From Castor canadensis (lineage: Eukaryota > Chordata > Mammalia > Rodentia > Castoridae): DNA of 64,000 nucleotides. Below, piece by piece: positions 10,370 through 20,662 of this stretch (its first letter is position 1; each line of letters opens with the position of its first letter). Below the pieces are notes generated by a model. The model saw nothing but the letters and a program-made list of their open reading frames with translations. It was not told the DNA's origin and did no database searches. Both the position numbers and the translations under genes were made by a program. Location: NCBI RefSeq assembly GCF_047511655.1, contig NC_133390.1, forward strand, positions 163,964,583-164,028,582, given 5' to 3'.

Positions 10370-10580
10370 GAGGTCCTAAAACCAAGCACTCTGATGAGTT
10401 GTTCCCATGCACTGTATCATTTGTTATAACAGCGTTCTAAAGAAGGAATCAGTGTCCTTTTTATAGATGAGGGTACTGAGCTCAGTTGCTTGTCCAAGAT
10501 CACACAGCTCACAAATGGCAGAGTTCAGATTTGAGCTCAGGCATTCTGACTTCATAACCCACCCTTTTAAAGGCTCAGCA
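10370..10580 (-). repeat. MIR SINE
   Basis: Antisense MIR: TTTATAGATGAGGGTACTGA, then GTCCAAGATCACACAGCTCA, then CAGATTTGAGCTCAGGCATT. Confidence 0.85.
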
Positions 10581-10599
10581 ATAGGGGATTCAGTGAGAA

Positions 10600-10860
10600 A
10601 GAAAAGAGGCACTCCCCCTGGTCTCCTGGAGCTTACAACCTAGTTGGGAAACAAACAACTCAGAAATTCATTCACTAGGCCTTCAATAAATGCCAGACGC
10701 TGGGGTAGGTATGAAAGATGCTATGGCAAATTAAGTGGCCAGGATCTCTACCCAAATGAGTCTTGTGGGGAAAGTGTCATTAATTAGACAATCACACACA
10801 AGAGACATGAAGGAAAGGTATGGTTCTGAGACCCAATATCAAGGTGCCTAGCTGACCCAG
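10600..10860 (-). repeat. L2 fragment
   Basis: CTGGAGCTTACAACCTAGTT followed by AATTAGACAATCACACACAA fits the antisense LINE-2 body. Confidence 0.6.
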
Positions 10861-10984
10861 AGGTCAAGGAAGTAATGTATTGAATTGAGATTCGAAAGAA
10901 TTACTTCCCCAGGCAAAGAGACATTAATTAGTTCTTTGTCAAATGAAAGCAGTGTGTGTCTCTCCCATCTATGTTTGCATTTTT

Positions 10985-11037
10985 GTTACATATATATGTA
11001 ACATATATATATGTAACACACACACATTATATATATA
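10985..11037. repeat. AT-rich palindromic microsatellite
   Basis: GTTACATATATATGTAAC (10,985-11,002) is a perfect palindrome. It is followed by further (AT)n and a short CA run. Confidence 0.9.
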
Positions 11038-11074
11038 AATCTAAGCATATGCCTTTGCAGCTTGCTCTCTAACT

Positions 11075-11310
11075 CTGTTGGTTTTCAGGTCTTTGCATAT
11101 CAGTTCATGGAGACCATTCATTTTAAGTAAGGAGGGTGTCACCCTACTGACATCTCCCACCTGCACTACAATTTATTTATCTGTGCCCCTGCTGGTGACA
11201 CTTGGGTGGTTTCCAAATTATTATTCCTACAGTGTTACAGCCAACATCCTCCAAGACCAGGTCTCTCAAAGTGCATGTCTATAAGAGTTTCCCTGTGGTA
11301 TCTGCCTGTG
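11075..11310 (-). repeat. Old L1 fragment (tentative)
   Basis: TTTATTTATCTGTGCCCCTG, then ACACTTGGGTGGTTTCC and CAGCCAACATCCTCC resemble the antisense of an old L1 ORF2 end, the part encoding the conserved sequence before the stop. Confidence 0.5.
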
Positions 11311-11574
11311 TTCTCTTAAATCCTTCTTAACATCATTTTAGTGGAGATGGGGAGAAAATTATTTTCTAATACTAAAAAGTCTATATGAAAAGAGTTTATA
11401 GAAAAATTCAATTACTAGTTCCTTCACCCTGGCTGAAGTCAACTTAAAGTTCTAAAAAAAATTTTGCAAAAATGTTTCCCACTTTTCTGTACATTTTATT
11501 CTTTTTTTCCCTTTTCTTTTATGATTTTTCCAAGACAGACAACTCCCTAAGAAATATACAATAAGGTCTTCTGT
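11311..11574. other. No gene seen
   Basis: AT-rich unassigned sequence between an old L1 fragment and a B1 element. Confidence 0.4.
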
Positions 11575-11722
11575 TTTCTTGTTGTTTGGTTTTTTGTTTG
11601 TTTGAGACAGAGTCTCACTATATACCCCGGGTTGGCCTGGAAATTACTAAGTGGCCCAGGCTGAGCCTACTGCAGCTTCCCAAGGGCTGAGATTATAGGT
11701 GTGTACAACCATGCCCGGCATA
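11575..11722 (-). mobile_element. B1-type SINE
   Basis: Antisense B1: T-rich lead, GAGACAGAGTCTCACTATAT, CAGCTTCCCAAGGGCTGAGA and TACAACCATGCCCGGC. Confidence 0.85.
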
Positions 11723-12594
11723 ACTATTTTCCAGATCATGTTTCATAGGCAAGACTGCACTTTGCATTCCTGATTAAGGATTTCAGTCAAATTCTCTGTA
11801 GCCTGCAGGCTGGCTGGTCTCTGGCTTGTGGCACTGCCATACTTACACCATGTGACCTGCAGGAACATGAAGGAATGTTTACATTTTTCTATTCAGGAGT
11901 GGGCCAGTTTGCATGTTCTCTGGTCTGGGAGGAGCTTCATGTACAAACCTGAGCTAGGCAATGCCCTGTCTCCTGCTGGTCCCATCACATGTTATGTACT
12001 CTAACCTGGCTCCAGATGCATGTGTCAACTCCACATCCAACATTTCTAGAATGTCACATCCAAGGGAGAAATCATCAACACTGAGCTTAAAGCCCACGAT
12101 GCCCATTGGGGTCTCTCTCTGTGTGTATGTGGGGTGCAGGATGACTGCAACAGCCCTTTTCCTAGAATTGTCCCTGATCTCAGAACTATGATGAGTCTGT
12201 CCAATGCTTAGTATAGCAGAGGGTGAAACAGACTTCATGGCTAAACCTTACCGGCTTCTCTACAAAGTTCATTCCCTGGGCACTGTATTGTTTACTCTGA
12301 CAGAAGCCGAAGTGAGCTGAGCTGAGCAAGGCTAAGGCTCAGTGCAGATCCATCCAATGGGCCCTGTCCTGGGCTCTGGTTCTTAGCACTGCAACCCCTA
12401 GCCAGGAAATATGAGCCTGTGAGATATGTCAGCAAGAACATGTGATGACCCTAGACAGCCTGGCAAAGCTGAACCAAGGCCTGAGGCCTGAGGTCCAGTA
12501 GGTCCCCAACTCCACACCCCCAACAGCTCCCTGCACAATCCTGTCACCACACCCATCACAATTATAATGGTATGACATGCTTGATTATATGACC
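11723..12594. other. No gene seen
   Basis: Unassigned sequence. Frames on opposite strands overlap almost exactly at 11,954-12,238, which is typical of chance openness rather than of a gene. Confidence 0.45.
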
Positions 12595-12716
12595 TGCTAA
12601 TATCCTACTACCCTGATAGTCTGGAAGCCCCATGAAAGAAGGGGCCACATTCATTCCTATGACCATAGCTTCTCTAGCACATAGTAGGTGCTCAGAAGGT
12701 GACTTTGAATAAAAGA
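12595..12716 (+). repeat. L2 3' end
   Basis: GGAAGCCCCATGAAAGAAGG, then CTAGCACATAGTAGGTGCTC and AATAAAAGAATAAATA match the LINE-2 3' end order. Confidence 0.7.
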
Positions 12717-12721
12717 ATAAA

Positions 12722-12931
12722 TACAAGCCAGGCATGGTGATACACATCTATAATCCCAGCACTCTGGGGGCTGAAGCAGGAGGATGGCAAGTTCAAGACC
12801 AGTCTAGACTGCTTAACAAGACTCTGTCTCAAAAAACCAAGGACTAGGAACAAAGCTCAGTGGTAGAGTGTTTGCCTAGCATACACAGGCCCTAGGTGTG
12901 GCGATCCCTAGTGGTGCAAAAGAAAAAGACT
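12722..12931 (+). mobile_element. B1 plus ID composite SINE
   Basis: B1 unit (GCCAGGCATGGTGATACACA; AATCCCAGCACTCTGGGGGC) joined to an ID unit (AAAGCTCAGTGGTAGAGTGT; TTGCCTAGCATACACAGGCC). The ID part is closer to the common rodent ID than the ID-like part of the other composites. Confidence 0.85.
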
Positions 12932-13064
12932 ACCTGGATATCTTTCCAGAGGAGACCTTACACCACCTGTGAAATATTTTAAAGTTTTAATGTTTACAAA
13001 GCAGTTACCATGTGATCTCATTCATTATTCCCGCCAACTTGTTATTATCTGTGTTACAGGGTAT

Positions 13065-13510
13065 TTATTTCCTACCTGCTATAACTAATTACTACAGACT
13101 CGGTTGCTAAAACAACACCAGTTTGTCATCATAACGTTCTAGAAGTTAGAAATTCAACACAGGACCCATGGGCTACCACCAAGGTGTCACCAGGGATGTG
13201 CTCCTTCTGGAGGGTCCCAGAAGCATCTATTTCCTTGTTTTTTCCAGATTCCATAGGCCACTCAGTGAGCTCATGGCTCCCTTCCTTCAGTTTCCAAACC
13301 TGCAGTCTCTCTGACTAAAGCCAGGAAAGGGTCTCTCCTCCTGTGAGAAACACTCCAGCGATCAGATTGGTCCTACCAGGATGATCTGGTGTAATCTCCC
13401 CATCACAAGGTCTCTAACCTTAGTTACATTTGCAGAGTTCCTTTTGATATGTAGGGGGACATAATCACAAATTCCAGGAATTAGAATGTGAGCATCTTTG
13501 TGCTGTGCAA
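13065..13510 (+). repeat. Ancient interspersed repeat, family not assigned
   Basis: The order GCTATAACTAATTACTACAG, TAAAACAACACCAGTTTGTC, ATTCCATAGGCCACTC, GATGATCTGGTGTAATCTCC and TACATTTGCAGAGTTCC is that of a widespread old mammalian repeat. A second copy of the same family lies at 27,838-28,320. Confidence 0.6.
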
Positions 13511-14484
13511 CACATACAGACTCAGAAACATCAAGGTGGATTAACTAGCCTCCTTATCTGGCAGAGGTCAAAGTCAACTCTTTTGGGCTACAGAATCTGT
13601 ATTTGTCTCCCCCAACCCCAGTGGCCAATGTAAATATCCAGGGTCTCCAGGTCACTTTTTAGGAGCTAAAGGGAAAGACAGGCCCAGTCTCCTTAGCGTA
13701 AATGCATACTTTTATTTCTGTTTTTAAAAAGAAAGAAAAGATGTGCTTGTGTAAACAATGTGGAAACATTCTCTTTATTTCCTCTTATTATTGTTATGTT
13801 AACATAAATATACTTTTTTTAGCTAGAAGAAAGGAATTAACCCACCTAATTGGCTGGGGCTTAGGAAGCCTGGCTCTCCCACAAGACCTGCTTGCCTTGC
13901 CTCACTGCAATTAAACAAATGGCCAACAGGTGGCAGGGCAGACTCACAACACGGGCTTCGCTAACCTTTTTAATGGACAGTGGCAGATTTTTGCTTCTCT
14001 TCTCCATAACCTGCTCTAGGAGAAAATGTTCAGAGAGTCTCCAGCAACACAAGGCACAAGCATAAAGATGGAGGGGTTCCTAACCTCATGGCAGCCAATT
14101 ACAGGGCCTGTATTACCTCGTACCCCCTCCTCTGAGCCAGGTTACAAGCTCCAGCCTGCCAAGAACTGAGTGTTAGGACCAAACTTGGTTGCCACGCAGT
14201 AAAAGGAGGCAGGAGGATGTAAACCTGGGCTACATAGAGAGATTCTGTCTCAACCCGCCCCTCCAAAAAAATACCAATTTGGTTAAACAGATGCCAACAT
14301 AGTTTTTTAGTGGCTCCAATTCCCACATAAAGATAAGTAGGATGAGGGCAATCAAAAAGAAGGAAGGAAAAGACCCAATAAAAGTGGAGGCAGGAAATTG
14401 AGCCAGGAAACCTGAGCAAACAGGCCATCATCTCTTTGTCTACCACAGGAAAACCACATGCAAGAATACTCTTCAAGTTAGAGG
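13511..14484. other. No gene; B1 tail and weak CTCF-like motif
   Basis: Contains a B1-like tail around 14,205-14,270 (GGGCTACATAGAGAGATTCT) and a CTCF-like sequence CCAACAGGTGGCAGG at 13,922-13,936 with two mismatches to the core consensus. Frames here show no motif. Confidence 0.4.
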
Positions 14485-14600
14485 GCTGGAAGAGTGGCTC
14501 AAGTGTAGAGTTGCCTGCCTAGCAAATGTAAGGCCCTGAGTTCAAACCCCAGTACTACACCAAAAAAAAAAAAAAAGAAAGAAAGAAAGAAAGAAAAAGA
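14485..14600 (+). mobile_element. ID-like SINE with (GAAA)n tail
   Basis: GGCTGGAAGAGTGGCTCAAG, CTGCCTAGCAAATGTAAGG, CCCTGAGTTCAAACCCCAG, then poly(A) that grades into GAAA repeats. Confidence 0.85.
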
Positions 14601-15530
14601 ATTAATCAGATTAGAATGTCATCCTCAACATCTCCTTCAAATTTCAGAAGACTAATTTCTCACAAAATGAGCAACAGAAAGGTCTTGAGCCTAAATCTCA
14701 TATGAAGTTAATTTAAGCAAAAAGGAGAACGAAGGGAAAAATAGCATTCCTACAAGCAGTCAAAGCATGCCAGCAAGACATTTCTCAGAACAGAACAAAA
14801 CTATAACCTTCTATTTCAAAATGACTTAAAAGGCATTTTGAAATTATGCAAGATGTGAAAGACCAAGATAAATCAGGATTAGAAAGTCATATGGATAAGT
14901 GACAGAATTCGGGAAAGAATCAGAAATGTAAGAAAAAGATCATTTTAGAAAGGGAGTCTAGCTAGAAGGAACAGAAGAGAAAATCAACCCAACCTTTAGA
15001 GGATGTCTTAAGAGAAAGAGGTGAAGTATTCCATGTCAACGGGAAATAAAGAAATATTCTAAAGTATTCTATAGAAAGTGACAAATACTGAAATTAAGGA
15101 AAGAAGTTTCAACATATAAGTAATAAAGAGTAGCTGAAGATGCAAAAGAACAGACAAAATTCTAAAGACTTGAATTCAAGAAAACTGACTGTAATTTTTA
15201 AAAATGAAAATTGTGTAATAAAAGAACATACTGCATACCTAAAAATATCGACCCAGAAAAAAAATCAGACATATGTAAGATATAGTCTAATAAATTACTG
15301 GACCTTAAGGACAGAGAAAAAAGGAATGATAAAAGACTCTTTAGGCATCCAAGCAGAATAAATACATAACTGACATAAGAAAAATTAATTCAAGTATTAT
15401 CCAGCTTTTTAGGAAAAATAACTTATACCAGAAAACAATGAAGTAGCATAGTTCAGATAATTTCTTATAAAGGTAATAATTTTATGGCCAGCAAAACTAA
15501 CTTGAAGACATAGTAGATGCAGGCAAATTG
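14601..15530. other. A-rich sequence, no gene
   Basis: Strongly A-rich on the + strand, like the sense strand of an old LINE (L1 or HAL1), but I cannot align it to a known part. The frame at 15,140-15,361 is consistent with that. Confidence 0.35.
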
Positions 15531-15532
15531 TC

Positions 15533-15890
15533 GTTGCTACAATTTGCATGTTGAATGTTCCCCAAAGGCTTGGTCCCCATGCTGACACTACTGGGAGGTG
15601 GAGAATCCTTTGGAGGTACAGCCTAGCGGAGGTCCTTAGGTCATGGGGAGCACGCCACTGAGAGGGATTGTGTGACATGGCCCCTTCCTCTTCCTTTTGT
15701 ACTTCCTGAGTGGTTTTGCTCCACCACACACTTCCAGCATTATATGCTGCCTCACCACAGGTCTCAAACAATGAAGCTAACCGAAAATGGATGGGAACCT
15801 CTGAAACAGCCAAAATAAATCTTTATACTTTACAAGTCAATTACCTCAGATATTCTGTTAGTGATAGAAAGCTGACTAACAATTATTAAT
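15533..15890 (+). mobile_element. MaLR-type LTR (ERVL-MaLR)
   Basis: GTTCCCCAAAGGCTTGGTCC, ACTACTGGGAGGTGGAGAAT, CCTTAGGTCATGGGGAGCA, a polyadenylation signal in AAAATAAATCTTTATAC and TACCTCAGATATTCTGTTAG follow the order of a MaLR LTR. No internal retroviral sequence is attached. Confidence 0.7.
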
Positions 15891-15903
15891 ATGAAAGCGA
15901 TAC

Positions 15904-16541
15904 TGTAGAGGGGTGGGTCTGAGCACCTCTCAGGTTCTTGGTGAACTGAACAAAGATTTAGACAAAATGCACAGATGTAGCAAACAAAGCATAGATTTAT
16001 TGAAAGCAAAATACACTCTCAGAGACAGGAGCAGACCTGAGCGAAAAAGCTCAAGACCCCAACTCTCTGCCAGGGCTGTAAGTTACGGCTGAAGTGAGGC
16101 TGCGGGGAATGGTGAAAGGGCAAGCCCTCTTACGATTGACAGCTTTGATTGACAGGAGGATTGTTATATAACTTATTTTTTTACTGTGCACATCCTTACC
16201 CACAATGTATTCTGTTACAATTTCATACATGAGATGCAGTCCACACGTATGAAGCCTTAAGTAGGGTGGTCTCTTAAAAGGCCATGTGAGGACAGTTTCC
16301 CCCAGCCCTCAGCACAGGTGCTGGCTCCAGGACTTTCCCTTCTGCACAAACACCCTATTTTATCATGATGTAGCAGCTATTGAGTTTAACCACAAAAAGG
16401 GGGTTCCAAGGATATCACCAACCAGAAGTCTCTTGAAGGGGGCATCTCCTAGCCTGGACTTTTATGAGATTTTATGTGTCAGTCTCCACCCCTTCCTGAC
16501 CAAACTGTACTTCCCTATTCTCTTGCCTTGAAAGGACTCAG
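15904..16541 (-). mobile_element. Probable solo LTR of an endogenous retrovirus
   Basis: Read on the minus strand, this about 640-bp segment starts TGAGTCCTTT and ends CTCTACA, so it has the TG...CA ends of an LTR. A TATA-like TTATATAA lies at 16,164-16,171, and an AATAAA signal (in TTTCAATAAATCTATG) lies about 170 bp further along, as expected for U3, R and U5. There is no coding region. I found no clear flanking duplication, so the exact borders are uncertain. Confidence 0.55.
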
Positions 16542-17068
16542 GAAATATTGATCTTACGAGCCCTTCCTGAAGAACCTATTAGAGAAAGATCTCCAGAAAC
16601 TGAAATGACCAGAAATACAAAAAATAAAATAAAAGCACACTCATGGCAACATTAAATACATAGTTACTTATTTAACAGAGACTAAATTGGAACAGTAAAG
16701 GGAAGACTATAGCATATAATGGCTACATGTCCTGACAATGCACCTGTAAGACCACTTTTAAAACATGGAGCATAGAAAATACATTTGCTTTTAAGACATT
16801 TTTAGTTATTTCTGATGATTCAGTTGCTATTGGCATTACTGTTGGCAATTTGAGAATGTTGTGTGTATTATAGGGATAAAGTGAATAAGTAATCTGGGAT
16901 ACTCTAATTCTATCAGCTGCTTTTATCCTTGAGGATCTGATTCCCAAGATGAAAGAAAAGGGAGATGTTTAATATGGAAAAAAAATTAAGGAAAGATGTA
17001 ATATAGAAGTGATTAAGTAACAATCCTAAATGTGAACTGGCATTATCAGTATCACAGGGTAGGAGCTG

Positions 17069-17072
<4 letters not shown>
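16542..17072. other. No gene seen
   Basis: AT-rich unassigned sequence. The frame at 16,723-16,947 on the minus strand has no motif. Confidence 0.4.

Positions 17073-17119
<47 letters not shown>
17073..17119. repeat. (GT)n microsatellite
   Basis: About 23 uninterrupted GT units. Confidence 0.98.
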
Positions 17120-17120
<1 letters not shown>

Positions 17121-17207
17121 TAAAATGTGTTTCCTAATAGTCAAGCCAGTAGCAATGTGTATCTCTAGCATTCAGACAGTGGTCATGAAATCCCTTAAAA
17201 TTAAAAT

Positions 17208-17338
17208 TAAGGGCTTGGAGTGTGTTTCAAGTGGCAGAGTGCCTGCCTAACAAGCTCAAGGCCACAAGTTCAAAACCCAATTACTGAAAAAAAACCCAGT
17301 ACTACAAAATAGAGAGATAGGTAGATAGGTAGATAGTT
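17208..17338 (+). mobile_element. ID-like SINE followed by GATA repeat
   Basis: GGGCTTGGAGTGTGTTTCAA, GTGCCTGCCTAACAAGCTCA, AAGGCCACAAGTTCAAAACC, an A tail, then about six imperfect (GATA) units at 17,311-17,338. Confidence 0.8.
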
Positions 17339-17435
17339 GAAACAGAAAATGAGGACTACAGATGATCAGTACATCTTGACACACAGAATGCACAGCAGCT
17401 CTACAAGATGACTAGGTTTACATCAAAAGAACGGT

Positions 17436-17530
17436 AGAAGAACTGGGGATATGGCTCAAGTGGTAGAGCACCTGTCTAGCAAGTCCAAGGCCCCTGAGTT
17501 TAAACATCACTACTTAAAAAAAAAACTTGA
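17436..17530 (+). mobile_element. ID-like SINE
   Basis: ACTGGGGATATGGCTCAAGT, GAGCACCTGTCTAGCAAGTC and an A tail. Confidence 0.85.
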
Positions 17531-17582
17531 ATAGAGTCTCACTGGCCAGGAATGGGACAATATAAGCTTTCAAAGAATAATT

Positions 17583-17885
17583 CTTAGCCAGGTGAAATTG
17601 CTCAAGCTCATAGGCTGAGATTGGGAGGATCAGGTTCTAGGCCAGCCCAACCAAAGAAGTTCACAAGACCCCATCTTAATGGAGAAGGCTTGGTGCAGTG
17701 GTGCATCCTGTCATCTCAGTAACAGTGGAAAGCATAAAATTGGAGGATCTCAGTCCAGACTGACCCAGGAAAAAAAGTAAAACCATATCTTTAAAATAAC
17801 CAGAGCAAAAGGTCTGAAGGCATGGCTCAAGTGGTAGAGTGCCTGCCTAGCAAGTGCAAAGCCCTAAATTCAAACTGCAGTATTA
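17583..17885 (+). mobile_element. Trimeric SINE, diverged
   Basis: Three units in order: TAGCCAGGTGAAATTGCTCA, then GGTGCATCCTGTCATCTCAG, then ATGGCTCAAGTGGTAGAGTG with AAGCCCTAAATTCAAACTGC. Confidence 0.8.
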
Positions 17886-17952
17886 AGGAGGAGGAGGAGA
17901 AGGAGAAGGAGAAGGAGAAGAAGAAGGAGAAGAAGGAGAAGGAGTAGGAGAA
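17886..17952. repeat. (GGA/GAA)n purine microsatellite
   Basis: Tandem GGA, GAA and GGAGAA units forming the tail of the SINE to its left. Confidence 0.95.
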
Positions 17953-18345
17953 GAATTCTTGTAACTGTTGTAATCCATCAAACATGCTTATTGCACATAA
18001 CCTATGTCAGAAACATAGATGTACATGCTTGTATTTTTCCACAATGTCAGAATTTATTGAATAACAATAAATGCACAGGATATATTTATTGGCTTTATTT
18101 TGCCAAGTACTACTGAGTTTCCTTAACAGCCCTTGGCAACACGGGTTCTTTTAGTCCAATCTTCATTACTAATATCAACTCTAAGACCACACATAACACT
18201 TCACACAATAAAATATATAGGTTACAGAATGCTAACAAAGGGTTAAAGAGACTGCAGGGTTCAGAAAGCTGTGCTGAAGGCACAGGCTGACAGCTAATAT
18301 GGATGCAAGGGAAAGTGTAGAAGACCAGATAAAAAGTTGTTTGTT
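17953..18345. other. No gene seen
   Basis: AT-rich unassigned sequence with no recognised repeat. Confidence 0.4.
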
Positions 18346-18536
18346 TTGTTTTTGCAGTACTGGGGCTTGAATTCAGGGCCTACATCTTGAACCATTCCAC
18401 CAGCCCTTTTTTTGTGATGGGTATTTTCAAGATAGGGTCTCACAAACTATTTCCCCGGGCTGGCTTCAAACTGCGATCCTCCCAATCTCTGCCTCCTGAG
18501 CAGCTGTGATTACAGGCATGAGCTACCACTACCTGG
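18346..18536 (-). mobile_element. Composite SINE (B1-like plus ID-like)
   Basis: Antisense order: GCAGTACTGGGGCTTGAATT (ID end), CTTGAACCATTCCACCAGCC, then TCTGCCTCCTGAGCAGCTGT and GATTACAGGCATGAGCTACC (B1 part). Confidence 0.85.
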
Positions 18537-19076
18537 CCCAGACTGTTCAAGGCACAGAGTTGTCAAATGCAGGCCATTTTGATTGTGAGTTTGAAGTAGG
18601 CTGTGTGGGGCAGGAGAGACTGTGCTCAAGTTGGAGCCTGGGAATGAGGCAGAGGTCCTTCTCTTTGGCAACTTTCCTTGACAGGCTCGTGACAGGTGAT
18701 CAGGTAATGGGTCAATGTGCCTGCCATGTCTCAGTCTTTGGTTGCTCCTTCTTTTATAGTCCCAGGTGAGAGGAGTATGTCTGGTGTTTCTGATATCATT
18801 TGATATATTTACAGATGTAATCATTTAATGGCAAAAATAAATTACTTATCAGTTTGTACCTCTTGTTATGCCGGTAGATAATGGTTGTGTATTTGTAAAC
18901 AAAATGTAGAGTCATTCTGTTTGGGCACTTAGCTTACATCAAAATTATTGCTTTATAAAAGAGTGACTCAAGGCTAGGTACTGTCTTCATCTGCTGTTCC
19001 ACACAGTGCATAGTAACCCAAAGCAAGCCCAGCCTGTTCTCCTCAGTGTTTTAATCTGAATTCTCATAATGATATT
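18537..19076. other. No gene seen
   Basis: Unassigned sequence before the long L1. Frames on opposite strands overlap (18,506-18,824). Confidence 0.4.
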
Positions 19077-19416
19077 AAAAAGAAATTAATTGGAGGATTC
19101 CAGGATGGCAACTAGAGGAAGAAAGCAGAAAGCATGCTTCCTAAAGTAAAATCTTGGAGAGATGCTGGAGATACACCTGGCAGGAAAAACCACCAAGAAG
19201 AGGCAAAACTCTGACTCCTCCACACCCCCAGCCCATGCATAGCATCCCCGTTCCACATTAAACGGAGAAACCAGGAGGGCTCCTGTGCCACCAGACGCCA
19301 GCTCCCAGGCTGCTTGAGAAGACACAGACCACCAGAAATCACCATTGTTATTATTACAAGCTAGACAATACGGAATTACACGCAGTACAGGGACAGTAAT
19401 AATAGCAAGGGCAATA

Positions 19417-20612
19417 ATGGGAAGACGGAAAAAAAAGGGAAACCACTTTCCCCCCAGTAATAAGTCAGTACAGGAACCAGAGGGAAATGAAGAAAACAGA
19501 TACCCAGAACCAGACTCCAACAAAACAAAGATAAACTATGCTAAAGAACCCAATGAAGCCCACAAGAACATTTTGAAAGAAGAAATCCTGCAAGTAATTA
19601 ATGAGAATTTTATAGAGATGATACTGGATAGGGTCAACCAAAATGTACAGGAGACACTCAAGAAATTCCAAGATAACAAAAATAGAGAATTTGAGAAAGC
19701 ACAAGATGAAATAAAAGAAACCATAGAAGCACTGTATAAACACCAAAGTGAAACAAAGAACATGATTAATAAAGGATAAATGAACTCAGAATGAAAATAG
19801 ACAATCAAGCAGGAAGCGACTCAGGATATAAAAAACCTCAGAAAAAAGAATGGAACAGAAATGCAAAACAAAATGGAAGGCCAATCCAGCAGAATAGAAC
19901 AAGCAGAAGACAGAATCTCAGAACTCGAAGATGAAATGGTAATTAAAGGAAAAACCAAAGAACTATTAGTTAAACAACTCAAGACCTGTGAAAAGAAAAT
20001 GCAAGAACTTACTGACTCCATCAAAAGACCAAACCTGAGAATCATGGGCATTGAAGAAGGAGAAGAGGTGCAAGCAAAAGGAATGTGTAATATATTCAAC
20101 AAAATAATAACAGAAAATTTCCCAAATCTAGAGAAACCTATGCCCATACAGATGCAGGAAGCCTCCAGAACTCCAAACACACCTGACCAAAAGAGAACTA
20201 ACCCACAGCATATTATCATTAAAAGAACAAGTACAGAGACTCGAGAAAGAATGTTGAAGGCTGTAAGAGAGAAAAAAAAATAACATACAAAGGTAAACAC
20301 ATCAAAATCACAGCAGACTTTTCAACAGAAATATTAAAAGCAAAAAGAGCTTGGGGTGAGGTCTTCTGGGCACTGAATGAAAATAACTTCAACCCTAGGA
20401 TACTCTACCCAGCAAAACTATCATTCAAAATAGATGGAGCAATTAAAGTCTTTCATGATAAGAAGAAACTAAAACAATATATGACCATAAAGCCACCATT
20501 ACAAAAGATTCTTCAAGGGATTCTGCACACAGAAAGTGAAACCCAACATAACCATGAAAGGGCAGGCAGTACCAAACTACAGGAAAAGAAAAAGCAAGAA
20601 AGTAGAGAGTAA
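19417..20612 (+). pseudogene. L1 ORF1, disabled
   Basis: ORF1 encodes the L1 RNA-binding chaperone that coats L1 RNA in the cytoplasm. The likely start is the ATG at 19,417, giving MGRRKKKGN; a coiled-coil-like stretch follows (to about 20,000), then the conserved RRM-like part with RPNLRIMGIEEGEE at about 20,026-20,070. A stop at 19,777-19,779 and another soon after break the coiled coil. A long A run at 20,273-20,280 shifts the frame just before the C-terminal domain, which can be followed in another frame to the stop at 20,610-20,612. The span is about 398 codons, close to the usual L1 ORF1 length. Confidence 0.9.
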
Positions 20613-20662
20613 CATTGAATTAGCTACACATCATCAAACCCTCAAACAACTAAGACAACTAA

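Noticed and set aside
13922..13936. CTCF-like motif CCAACAGGTGGCAGG
   Set aside because: Two core mismatches; kept only as a note because the site at 10,276 is far better.
17073..17119. (GT)n run as a possible Z-DNA regulatory site
   Set aside because: An ordinary microsatellite with no nearby gene or promoter.
19465..19808. Minus-strand frames rich in F, L and S, resembling membrane proteins
   Set aside because: They are the antisense of the A-rich L1 ORF1, which yields such residues by composition.
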